The translations under genes were made by a program, and so were the position numbers. A model generated the notes under the pieces. That model was not told the DNA's origin. It searched no databases and was given only the letters and a program-made list of their open reading frames with translations. DNA of 64,000 nucleotides from Sphingobacterium puteale (GTDB lineage Bacteria; Bacteroidota; Bacteroidia; Sphingobacteriales; Sphingobacteriaceae), in assembly GCF_003627955.1 (NCBI RefSeq), contig NZ_RBWS01000006.1, forward strand, positions 248,001-312,000, read 5' to 3'. How positions within the stretch are numbered: the first letter of the stretch is position 1; each line of letters starts with the position of its first letter. Below are positions 44,523 to 53,152 of this stretch, piece after piece.

Positions 44523-47500
44523 ATGAAAATTAACCAAATTACATATCAAGAAATTGAACTTCTTGGCGATTTAGCTCTATCAAAGTTGTTATTATCTCTA
44601 TTGAACAATGAGGCAAGAAAGTATAAATTTACGGGTATAACTGATGTTATTGTCCCCTTAAAGATAAATGTCGCTGATGGAGGAGATGATGGCAGGGTGA
44701 AATGTGCTAATACAGGAGAGTCTCAATATATATGTAATAACTTTTCTATATTTCAAAATAAGGCAACTGATTTATCGCCTTCTAGCATATATTCAGAATT
44801 TTTTCGGATAGACTCCCCCCCTCAAGGGGAAGTGGTGGCATCGGAAGGTGTGCTAGGTAAACCGGCCATTCCGCGCCAACTCGAGTTAAAGGACAAAATT
44901 AAAGAGGTTTTGGACGAAGGTGGACAATATATTTTTTTTATAGGACATGGTTACAACAGTAGTTTAAAGCAACGGAGGTTACAGGAAGCTCATCGAGCAC
45001 TGAATGATTATAATGACCTTCATAGTACGAGATACACTCCTGATCAAGTTCGCATATTAGAAGCAAATGATATAGCAAATTGGACAAATGATTTTATTCA
45101 AAGTGTTATTTTTGTTCAAAGCGAAAATGGGATAGAGAGAATACAGGGATTAAAAACCTTATCTGAGCTAAAGGATTATTCAGAAATTTATGAGATAAAA
45201 TTCCATAGCAATTCAGAGTTAGATCAGCATATTAAGCAGATACAAATTACAATTTCCCAAGATAGAGGGGTATTAAGGATAATCGGGCATTCTGGGCTTG
45301 GTAAGACACGTCTTGTTTATGAAGCGATTAAAGCATCAGGAGCGCTAAGTGAAGCCGTTTATTTTGATATAGTAAATCAAGCAGATTCTATTGTAAATTT
45401 TGTACGTACCTATGGAAAAAGTATGGCAGGTATTTTGGTAGTGGATAACTGTGATTATTATCATCACAAATTGCTTAAAGACGAAATAAAGAGGCAAGGA
45501 AGTTTACTTAAACTTATCACCGTCGATTATAATGTTTCAGAGGAGTCTGATAAAAGTAAGACGATGGTCGAAGAGTATGTTTTCTTAAGTAATAGAAATA
45601 GCCACGATGTCGTTAAAAAAATCCTAAATGATCAATTTAAGGAGTCATTAACAAGAGAGCAAATTGACCAAATTGCTGTATACTCAGAGGGGTATCCAGG
45701 CATGGCGGTTTTGTTCGCAAAGAACTTATTGTACAACGAAGTAAATTTCTCCGAACTATTAGGGGAAGAACTTATAAAAAAATTAGCTTTTGGTAGGCAA
45801 GTCGGTAGCGATGATAGATTTCAAATACTGAAAGCCTGTTCTATATTTTCCTCCTTTGGGAGACCGAATAGTCAGATAGCAGGCATTTTGAATACTGATG
45901 AGAAGACATTTTATAAAGAACAGATGGAGTTCATTATAAATAAAATATGTGACCGATCGTGTAGCAAGAATCAATTTTTAGAAGCAACAGAATATTTTGA
46001 GAATAATCGTGTATTAGAGAGACGTGGAGCTTATCTTTCTGCAAAACCTACGCCCTTGGCAGTTAAACTAGCAATGAGTTGGTGGAAATACGCCGATCCA
46101 GAAGAATTAAAGGAGCTGTTCCCAGAATTGGAAAGACTTCAGTTAGCGGTACCATTGGTAGATCGTTTATCAGAGCTTGACCAGCTGCGTGAGGCAAAAA
46201 TTGTAGTTAATGACTTATGGGGACCAAACAGCCCTTTTGGAAAGGCGGAAGTACTTAATACAGGTTTGGGTTCACGACTCTTCCGCTCTGTTGTACCAGT
46301 GAATCCCGAAAGTACCCTTACAGCATTAGAAATAGAATTTGGAACCTTAGAGATTAACGAGTTAAAAGAAACGGTCGGTCCTGGTAGAAGGAATCTGATT
46401 TGGGCATTGGAAGCCTTGGTATTTAGAGAAGAACTTTTTCAAAGATCCGTTGCATTGATGTTTCGCTTTGCAGCTGCCGAAAATGAAAATATTAGTAATA
46501 ATGCGACTGGGCAGCTTCTTCATCTTTTTCACATTGTATTGCCAGGAACCCAAGCTGATCTAAAAGAACGGATCAAGGCTATTGATCTACACTTGGAAGA
46601 TTCTGATCCACGCATAAGACATTTAGCTGTCTTAGCGATGATACAAGGATTAAAAGGAGACTCGTTCAGAAGAGATATTGGTCCGGAAAAACAGGGGAGT
46701 AGTGTTCCTCTGAAAGATTTTGATCCAAGTTGGCCTCAAATTGCAGAATATTGGGCGAATCTTTTAGAACGTTTAGTTTATGTCGCTAACGTTAACGAAG
46801 AAGAAAGAGAGGTTATTAAAGGGGCAATTGCAACTGCTACGAGGAGTCTCATCAGGGAAAACTTAGCCTATTTATTAAAAAATGCAATAGAGAAGATTGT
46901 AATATTCGATGACTCATATTGGGAAGAAGCAATTAATCAACTTAGTTCTGCATTAAAATACGAGGTGATAAATAACGAAGAGGCCGATCTTGTTGAAAGA
47001 ATTCAAATTTTACTAGAACCCAAGTCATTGCGAAATAAAGTTAGCTATTATGTAAGTGTGCCTCCATGGGATTTAGATTTTGACTATAAACTTGACGGAA
47101 GATATATTGACAGGGTTGGTGACAATGCGAAACAGTTTGCAGAGAAAATTGTAAATGAAAAAGAAGATATTCTAAGTATACTTCCTTACTTATTATCAGG
47201 AGAACAGCGTAAAGGATTTGTTTTTGGATATAGATTAGGAGAATTATTAAATGATGCTGAGTTAGCTTACGAAATGCTTAAAGTAATAAAGGAACTTCCT
47301 TTAGATGATCAAAACGCTGTTGTTCTAGCAGGTTATGTCTCCAGTTTGGAACAGTCGAAACGGAAAGCTATTACTGATTCTATAATCCAGGATAATGAGT
47401 TATCAAGGTATTCCGTATATATAACCAGTGTACAAGTCCCTGATATATCGGAAATAAATAAGTTATTCCAACTTTTAGATAGAGGAGCTATTGAACCATC

Positions 47501-48380
47501 CCAGTTTTATCAACTTTTAAATGGGAGAGGATTTGACGGATTAGAATTTAATGAAGTATTAGACGTGCTCAGTACGTTGTCAAGTTATCCTAATGCTGAG
47601 GCAGTTTCATTTGATATAGGCGCACAATATGTAAGAAGGAGAGAGGAGTCATGGCTAATTTTGAAACCTTTTCTTATGACCTTGATCCTAAACAATAATT
47701 TTCTCAAAGCTAGACCAAGTCATAATTTCCATTATTCGTGGAAGTCAGTTATCGATAGGTTATTTAAAGAAAATCAAGAAACTGAATTAATTGAAGTGCT
47801 ATTGCGACAAATTGTCGAGGTGGCTAAAGATTACGGTATTTATTCGTTGGATCACTATTTGAAAGATATAATAAATCATGTTATTCTTACAGATTTTGAC
47901 TTATTCTTATCGGTCATTGGAACAGCATTACTAGATGATGAAATATATATATCCTTGAAATACTTGTTGGGATCAAAAAATGGTGAGTATGGGGAGGTTG
48001 GAGTATTAGACCATGCTAATGTTGACAAATTGATTGGATGGGCTAGAGACAATTCGCCTAAAGCGGCAAAAAGATTAGCATATATGATGCCTGTAACTGT
48101 TTTTGGAGACGCTACTAAATGGCACCATTTAGCGTTAAAGATGATTGATGAGTTTGGCGAATTAGATGGTTTCATGAATGAACTGGCGGCCAATATTGGT
48201 AGCTATGGTTCTGTAGGTTCACAAGTTCCGTATCTAGAAAAACAGAAGGAACTTATTTCTAAGCTACTTAATCACTCTTCCTCTAAAGTTGTAGTTTGGG
48301 CTAAGTCTATGGTTCAGTACCTAAATACTGAAATAGAAAGAAGCAGATTAGATGATCAGAATGAAATTGTTTGGTACTAA
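44523..48380 (+). CDS. Avs-like STAND NTPase with candidate N-terminal nuclease and helical repeats
   Basis: The 1285-residue protein has three parts. The N-terminal 230 residues contain VADGGDDGRV (Asp55, Asp56) and FQNKAT (Gln78, Lys80), in the D...QxK order of PD-(D/E)xK/Mrr and Cap4-type nucleases. The NTPase has a Walker A motif GHSGLGKTR (residues 255-263) and Walker B GILVVDNCDY with Asp308, typical of STAND proteins. After residue about 500 the rest is a long array of helical (HEAT/TPR-like) repeats without membrane segments. Antiviral STAND proteins use the repeats to recognise phage proteins and then activate the nuclease. A glutamate-rich C-terminus follows. It closes the three-gene operon. 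No phage target can be inferred. Confidence 0.82.
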   Translation: MKINQITYQEIELLGDLALSKLLLSLLNNEARKYKFTGITDVIVPLKINVADGGDDGRVKCANTGESQYICNNFSIFQNKATDLSPSSIYSEFFRIDSPPQGEVVASEGVLGKPAIPRQLELKDKIKEVLDEGGQYIFFIGHGYNSSLKQRRLQEAHRALNDYNDLHSTRYTPDQVRILEANDIANWTNDFIQSVIFVQSENGIERIQGLKTLSELKDYSEIYEIKFHSNSELDQHIKQIQITISQDRGVLRIIGHSGLGKTRLVYEAIKASGALSEAVYFDIVNQADSIVNFVRTYGKSMAGILVVDNCDYYHHKLLKDEIKRQGSLLKLITVDYNVSEESDKSKTMVEEYVFLSNRNSHDVVKKILNDQFKESLTREQIDQIAVYSEGYPGMAVLFAKNLLYNEVNFSELLGEELIKKLAFGRQVGSDDRFQILKACSIFSSFGRPNSQIAGILNTDEKTFYKEQMEFIINKICDRSCSKNQFLEATEYFENNRVLERRGAYLSAKPTPLAVKLAMSWWKYADPEELKELFPELERLQLAVPLVDRLSELDQLREAKIVVNDLWGPNSPFGKAEVLNTGLGSRLFRSVVPVNPESTLTALEIEFGTLEINELKETVGPGRRNLIWALEALVFREELFQRSVALMFRFAAAENENISNNATGQLLHLFHIVLPGTQADLKERIKAIDLHLEDSDPRIRHLAVLAMIQGLKGDSFRRDIGPEKQGSSVPLKDFDPSWPQIAEYWANLLERLVYVANVNEEEREVIKGAIATATRSLIRENLAYLLKNAIEKIVIFDDSYWEEAINQLSSALKYEVINNEEADLVERIQILLEPKSLRNKVSYYVSVPPWDLDFDYKLDGRYIDRVGDNAKQFAEKIVNEKEDILSILPYLLSGEQRKGFVFGYRLGELLNDAELAYEMLKVIKELPLDDQNAVVLAGYVSSLEQSKRKAITDSIIQDNELSRYSVYITSVQVPDISEINKLFQLLDRGAIEPSQFYQLLNGRGFDGLEFNEVLDVLSTLSSYPNAEAVSFDIGAQYVRRREESWLILKPFLMTLILNNNFLKARPSHNFHYSWKSVIDRLFKENQETELIEVLLRQIVEVAKDYGIYSLDHYLKDIINHVILTDFDLFLSVIGTALLDDEIYISLKYLLGSKNGEYGEVGVLDHANVDKLIGWARDNSPKAAKRLAYMMPVTVFGDATKWHHLALKMIDEFGELDGFMNELAANIGSYGSVGSQVPYLEKQKELISKLLNHSSSKVVVWAKSMVQYLNTEIERSRLDDQNEIVWY

Positions 48381-48446
48381 AATCTTGGGAATTGCTATTG
48401 TAACAGTATGATTGTAAACCAACGTCTTTGGCAACACTGTTTAATT

Positions 48447-48671
48447 TTATACACTATTTTTCACCCATTCACTTTGATAAAGCAAATCTCTTATATCCAC
48501 GTCTAGAAATCTAGCGATATCATTTAGAGTATTTAGGGTTGGCTGTTGTTTATTATTTACCCACCTAGATACTGTTTCCTTTTTTACCTTTAGATGTTCA
48601 ACAAGATCGTTGTTTTTAACTCCTTTTTCCTCTAAAACTTCGGATATACGATTGATTTTATATATAGACAT
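48447..48671 (-). CDS. XRE/Cro-type helix-turn-helix regulator
   Basis: The 74-residue protein is a single HTH domain: RISEVLEEKGVKNNDLVEHL, then VKKETVSRWVNNKQQPTLNT and IARFLDVDIRDLL. It lacks any other domain. It converges on the STAND gene (stop codons 66 bp apart) and may control the island. It is similar to small regulators of defence and mobile loci in Bacteroidota. Its promoter would lie in the AT-rich stretch 48672-48776. An autoregulatory target is plausible but not seen. Confidence 0.9.
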   Translation of the reverse strand: MSIYKINRISEVLEEKGVKNNDLVEHLKVKKETVSRWVNNKQQPTLNTLNDIARFLDVDIRDLLYQSEWVKNSV

Positions 48672-48776
48672 AAATTATTTTAATTTTATTGTTGATTTTT
48701 AAAGTCAACTTTCATATATTTGTATATGATTTAGTATTGCTATATCATACAGTTTGAGCAGTAATTGGACATTGTC

Positions 48777-48978
48777 TGATTAAATAACGAGTCTCTGACT
48801 TCTCAATTGGCACCTGGGATGGGACGGTAAGGTTATGCTCATTTCCTACAGATATTATTATATTTGTAAATAATAATAGCGTAGGGGTGGGCCTTACTGT
48901 GCAATCATTTTCAGGTGCCGCCTAAGAGTTTTCTTAGGTCTGACCTAGGGCTTTGCCTTAGTGAGAAGAATGATTAAA
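48777..48978. repeat. 8-bp direct repeats flanking the structured element
   Basis: TGATTAAA occurs at 48777-48784 and 48971-48978, just outside the structured element. This is the size of a target-site duplication, so the element may have been inserted. With an AT-rich 8-mer chance cannot be excluded. Confidence 0.35.
48799..48968. ncRNA. Structured RNA-like element of 170 nt, four helices, class unknown
   Basis: CTTCTCA (48799-48805) pairs with TGAGAAG (48962-48968) to close a junction. Inside are three arms. The first is long: GGCACCTG (48809-48816) with CAGGTGCC (48912-48919), ACGGTAAGG (48824-48832) with CCTTACTGT (48892-48900), TCCTAC (48844-48849) with GTAGGG (48881-48886), and TATTATTAT (48853-48861) with ATAATAATA (48870-48878). 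The second is CCTAAGA/TCTTAGG (48921-48938). The third is CTAGGGC/GCCTTAG with a TTT loop (48945-48961). Both strands could form it, so direction is unknown. It has no coding frame. It matches no tRNA, tmRNA, SRP or RNase P that I recognise; a 6S-like RNA, retron-like RNA or MITE are alternatives. Confidence 0.6.
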
Positions 48979-49034
48979 CGTAAGGTTTCACCCTTCGTTA
49001 TTATAGAGCTCGTTCACATAAAACCAAAACAATT

Positions 49035-49145
49035 ATGAGAACGAAAAGAACAAACACCATCCATTACCCGCAATCGATCCAATTTGGATTGACTAGGTAT
49101 TCCCGCAAATCACTTTTAAAGAACATATTCCGCGCGCCCGAATAG
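49035..49145 (+). CDS. Possible 36-residue basic peptide
   Basis: ATG at 49035 gives MRTKRTNTIHYPQSIQFGLT and RYSRKSLLKNIFRAPE, then a TAG. It is Arg/Lys-rich with a hydrophobic patch. It lies between the structured element and the second sus locus. There is no ribosome-binding site or known family; chance is a real possibility. Confidence 0.2.
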   Translation: MRTKRTNTIHYPQSIQFGLTRYSRKSLLKNIFRAPE

Positions 49146-49644
49146 GTTGCGCTCCATCAAACACAGGCTGTAAAGAGCAATAAAAAGGGTAGGTGTTGAC
49201 TTTCCTTAAAACGAAAAGACAGCTGAACCCAGTTCAGTCTAATTTCCCACTATTTACGCCTGTCACCGACCTATACAATAATATAATTGCATTAAAAGGG
49301 AATATTGGCCAATGATACAGCTTGATTTAATATTTGCACGTTAAAATTAAGCAATTTTTCATTGAGTCCAAACTTTTTATCCGTAGTTTTTATTGCAATA
49401 CAATATTGTGTTAGGTCGGTATTTACTTCTTTCCGGCAGGGAGCGCCATAATTAACCCTATTTATGCTTTGAAAATGTATCAAGGCGCTTTTCGGACTTT
49501 TAATATTATTTGTCCATTTGGCATAGGTCACATTTGATCTGTGCAATGACAAGCCTTTTTAACGCGAAAAAATCGTGAAAGGGAAAGCTATGTCTTTATC
49601 TGAGCGAGCATCCAAAGGTTTGTCGTACTCGATGAAACTAAATT
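49146..49644. other. Gene-poor stretch upstream of the second sus locus
   Basis: A minus-strand frame at 49292-49552 (MSLHRSNVTYAKWTNNIKSP, then QYCIAIKTTDKKFGLNEKLL) has no recognised domain and no promoter; it may be an orphan or chance. The last 90 bp before 49645 are probably the promoter region of the second sus operon. A clear TAnnTTTG was not found. Confidence 0.35.
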
Positions 49645-50019
49645 ATGAACCAACAATCAAACAATCTGCTACCCTTTGAGCTAGCATGTTATGAAATATA
49701 TGACAATGGATACGATCCATTAAATACCATTTGGGAGTTCTGGTCCCAACATACAATAACTGACTGTCTGGAAAGCCTGTGCGCACTCTTTGAAAACTAT
49801 AGAAAGGGCATCGTTCAGGAAGATGCTGGCGACATAAAGCAGATGAGCACCTTTTTGATGGAAGTGTGCCGTGTGCTGATTGCATATTTCCTCGTGCACT
49901 TTCGTAAGATCGGTATCGATGCGTTGCCACTTGACTTTGCTGAACCTGTCGAAGTCATTACGGCCGATCTGGAAGCAAAGCAAAGGATCCACAATTTCTT
50001 TAACCGTATTACAGAATAA
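49645..50019 (+). CDS. Unknown 124-residue protein upstream of the second susC
   Basis: The product begins MNQQSNNLLPFELACYEIYD and has helical segments TDCLESLCALFENYRKGIVQ, then EVCRVLIAYFLVHFRKIGID and a C-terminal helix LEAKQRIHNFFNR. It is acidic and soluble with no signal peptide. It ends 18 bp before the susC start, in the same direction, so it is probably in the operon. It resembles the small RteC-like or unknown genes that often precede sus loci in this group; no family is assigned. A regulatory role is conjecture. Confidence 0.72.
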   Translation: MNQQSNNLLPFELACYEIYDNGYDPLNTIWEFWSQHTITDCLESLCALFENYRKGIVQEDAGDIKQMSTFLMEVCRVLIAYFLVHFRKIGIDALPLDFAEPVEVITADLEAKQRIHNFFNRITE

Positions 50020-50037
50020 TACCAAATCCATAAGCAG

Positions 50038-53000
50038 ATGATAAAAAGATCAAAATCATTCACTGCCTTATTGGATAAGGTAGTACTTATAATGCTATTC
50101 GCATTGTTTTTCAATCTTGTTAATTGTTCTTTAAAGGTATTGAAGAACATAAGAGCTTTTATTGTATTAGCTCTTATGTTTCATATGTTTAGTTTATCGG
50201 CTCAGACGCCCCGCAAGGACAGCGGGGCCAATGGGCTTCTTGCGGTGTCCGGAACAGTCGTATCGGCAAGTGACGGTAAGCCAATAGCGGGTGTATCGGT
50301 CAGCATAGCCGATGAAAAGGGTAGAGCATCCACCAAAGGTGATGGCTCCTTTACCATCGAAGTGAAAGCTAAAAATGGCAAAATCTTATTCTCCCATCTG
50401 GGATATAACACACAGTCATTGAATTATACTGCCGGGGTATCAATCAATGTGCAATTGATACCCATGGATAATAGACTGGATGAAACGGTCGTAATCGGTT
50501 ATGGTACCACTACCCGAAGGTTCTCCACGGGTTCTGTCACCAAAGTCACTAGCAAGGATATTCAGAATAAACCAATCTCTAACCCAATGTTGGCACTTCA
50601 AGGGCTTGTACCAGGTTTGGAAGTGACGCCTAGCAGTGGCATCAGCGGAGCCGGGGTAGACCTCAAGGTGCGCGGAATAAGCTCGCTTACGCAGGGTAGT
50701 GAACCGCTGGTACTGCTCAATGGCAATCCTATTGCGACTAATGGGCAGAATATCGCCGAACTTTCCAATGCGACAAAGACGGGCTTGAGCCTGTTTAATG
50801 CCATCAATCCGGCTGATATTGAAAGTATCGAGGTACTCAAAGATGCCGATGCCACAGCTATCTATGGTAGCCGTGGTGCCAATGGGGTCATCCTCATTAC
50901 GACAAAGAAAGCTTTTGCGGAAAAGGGACAACTCAATTTTTCGTCCAATATCGGGGTGTCCCGTGCAGGAAATGTCATTCCACTGCTGGATACCAAAGGT
51001 TATCTGGCCATGCGCCGTGAAGCTTTTGCCAACAGTGGGCTGGCGCTGACGGAAGCAAATGCGCCTGATCTGCTACTGGCAGATACCACGCGGTACACGG
51101 ATTTTTCAAAATACCTTGTCGGTACCAATAACTTGACACAGGATTATAACCTCGGTTATGTGACAGGTGGTGACCGCACATCTTTTCGCTTGAATGGAAA
51201 TATGCGACGCGAAGCATTTCAGTTTGACCGTTCAAAGTCTTCGGATCGGTATAACATCGGATTCAACGTCAACCACCGATCTGCAGACCGTCGGTTTACG
51301 CTAGACATGGCCGGTAATTTTACACAAAACGGCTCCGACCTGACAGTGTATGATCCGGCCTCGTACCTTTACTTGATGCCTCACTTGCAACTCCGCAATG
51401 ATGATGGATCGTTGAACTGGAAGATTGGCCCGTACTCATTTTCTAGCCTCGGTTTTACAAATCCGCTCGCCCAGCTGGAGAATAGCTTCTCCGGGAAGTT
51501 CAAAAATCTATTTGCCAATATCGGCCTGCAATATCAGCTTTATCCGGATTTAAATCTTAAGATTACGGGCGGCTATTCTTTTGGCAATAACAATGAAAAG
51601 GCTCGCTATCCCTCGACAGGGATAGATCCATCAACATCAAACTTGCCCTTTGCAAATTTTTCAAACGGGAGCAGATATAGCTGGATCGTAGAGCCGCAAC
51701 TGGCCTATAATAAGCAGATTGGATTGCATAACCTCAGCTTTTTGTGGGGTAGTTCGATACAGCAGGACGGAAATGAAAACACCTTGCTTGCAGGAACGAA
51801 TTATAGCGATGACAACCTATTGGGAACCATTGCCGCTGCCGGAAAAGTAGTGCCCAGCTATACGCAATCGCGGTACAAATATGCTGCCCTGTTTGCAAGG
51901 CTGGGATACCGGTACAATGCGCGCTATCTGATCAATATCGCAGCACGTAGGGACGGTTCCTCACGCTTTGGCCCCGGTAAACAATTCGCCAATTTTTATT
52001 CAATCGGAGCGGGCTGGATATTCTCCGAGGAAAAGTGGATGAAGGGGAACAGTGCCTGGCTATCCTACGGGAAACTGCGCGGCAGCTATGGCATCACCGG
52101 AAATGATCAGATCGGCAACTATAAATTTTTAGATACCTGGGCATCGAATGCGCTGCTCTATAACGGGGTGGTGGGAATGGATCCCAGCATGTTGTATAAT
52201 CCTGATTATGCTTGGGAAGCCAATAGAAAGCTGGAACTGGCAATGGATATGGGCTTTTGGAAAGACCGCATACTCCTTTCATTCGCTTACTACCGCAATC
52301 TGAGTGACAACCAGTTGATTGCTTACTCGCTGCCTTTCCAAGCGGGATTTAGCAGCGTAAACCAAAACTTAGATGCCGAAATTGAAAATAAAGGACTAGA
52401 AATTACCTTGGATGCGAACCTGATACAGGGCAGGCATTTCGGCTGGTCCACCAAATTCAATATATCGCGCTCTAGAAACAAATTGCTCAGCTTTCCGGGG
52501 CTTGAAAACTCGTCTTACGCCAATAAATATGTGATCGGCCATTCCCTACGTACGCAAAAGTTTTACCGCTATACGGGCATCAATGCACAGACTGGCCTTT
52601 ATGAAATTGAGGACAACAATGGGGATGGCAAATACACGATTCAGGATAGAACGGTGCTCGTCGATTATTCACCGGACTTTTTTGGCGGCTGGAACAATAC
52701 CTTTTCCTATAAAAGGTTGCGTATGGGTTTTCTGGTAGACTTTAAAAAGCAGCGGGGAAATAATGCGCAAGCAGCAAATCCGAATGCGCCGGGACTTGGA
52801 CTGGTCAATCATGCAACACTGGTGATGGATCGCTGGCGGCAAGAGGGCGATATGGCCGATTACCAGCGCTTTATCGTATCACGGACGGATAAGGGCTACA
52901 GCGCTTTTCAGAATTTTCTCAATTCGAATGGAAAAGTAACGGATGCCTCGTTCATTAAATTGCGCAATATATACCTCAGCTATAATCCCGATGTGGCTGC

Positions 53001-53151
53001 CCTGAAGTCAATAACGGCTTTGGAACTGTTCTGTCAGATTCAGAATCTATGGACCTACAGCCGGTATAAAGGCGGTGATCCGGAGATTCAGAATTACTTG
53101 ACTACACCACCCATGCGCATCATGATGTTTGGCCTGAAAATCAGTTTATAA
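50038..53151 (+). CDS. SusC-like TonB-dependent outer-membrane transporter, second locus
   Basis: The 1037-residue protein has the SusC order. A regulatory carboxypeptidase-like domain (SGTVVSASDGKPIAGVSVSI) spans about 75-145, the TonB-box/plug start is DETVVIGYGTTTRR, the plug has VRGISSLTQGSEPLVLLNG and VLKDADATAIYGSRGANGV, and a barrel ends in LKISL. The N-terminus is unusual: two hydrophobic segments (residues 14-27 and 40-55, ending FSLSAQ). The true start may be at an internal codon so that the second segment is the signal peptide. It should import a nutrient with the SusD encoded 1 bp downstream. The substrate is not indicated. Confidence 0.95.
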   Translation: MIKRSKSFTALLDKVVLIMLFALFFNLVNCSLKVLKNIRAFIVLALMFHMFSLSAQTPRKDSGANGLLAVSGTVVSASDGKPIAGVSVSIADEKGRASTKGDGSFTIEVKAKNGKILFSHLGYNTQSLNYTAGVSINVQLIPMDNRLDETVVIGYGTTTRRFSTGSVTKVTSKDIQNKPISNPMLALQGLVPGLEVTPSSGISGAGVDLKVRGISSLTQGSEPLVLLNGNPIATNGQNIAELSNATKTGLSLFNAINPADIESIEVLKDADATAIYGSRGANGVILITTKKAFAEKGQLNFSSNIGVSRAGNVIPLLDTKGYLAMRREAFANSGLALTEANAPDLLLADTTRYTDFSKYLVGTNNLTQDYNLGYVTGGDRTSFRLNGNMRREAFQFDRSKSSDRYNIGFNVNHRSADRRFTLDMAGNFTQNGSDLTVYDPASYLYLMPHLQLRNDDGSLNWKIGPYSFSSLGFTNPLAQLENSFSGKFKNLFANIGLQYQLYPDLNLKITGGYSFGNNNEKARYPSTGIDPSTSNLPFANFSNGSRYSWIVEPQLAYNKQIGLHNLSFLWGSSIQQDGNENTLLAGTNYSDDNLLGTIAAAGKVVPSYTQSRYKYAALFARLGYRYNARYLINIAARRDGSSRFGPGKQFANFYSIGAGWIFSEEKWMKGNSAWLSYGKLRGSYGITGNDQIGNYKFLDTWASNALLYNGVVGMDPSMLYNPDYAWEANRKLELAMDMGFWKDRILLSFAYYRNLSDNQLIAYSLPFQAGFSSVNQNLDAEIENKGLEITLDANLIQGRHFGWSTKFNISRSRNKLLSFPGLENSSYANKYVIGHSLRTQKFYRYTGINAQTGLYEIEDNNGDGKYTIQDRTVLVDYSPDFFGGWNNTFSYKRLRMGFLVDFKKQRGNNAQAANPNAPGLGLVNHATLVMDRWRQEGDMADYQRFIVSRTDKGYSAFQNFLNSNGKVTDASFIKLRNIYLSYNPDVAALKSITALELFCQIQNLWTYSRYKGGDPEIQNYLTTPPMRIMMFGLKISL

Positions 53152-53152
53152 A

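Noticed and set aside
42790..48380. Type I or III restriction-modification operon
   Set aside because: No methyltransferase or specificity subunit motifs; the NTPase is STAND-type, not a helicase.
48799..48968. Retron RNA
   Set aside because: No reverse transcriptase gene is present nearby; the retron reading is kept only as an alternative.
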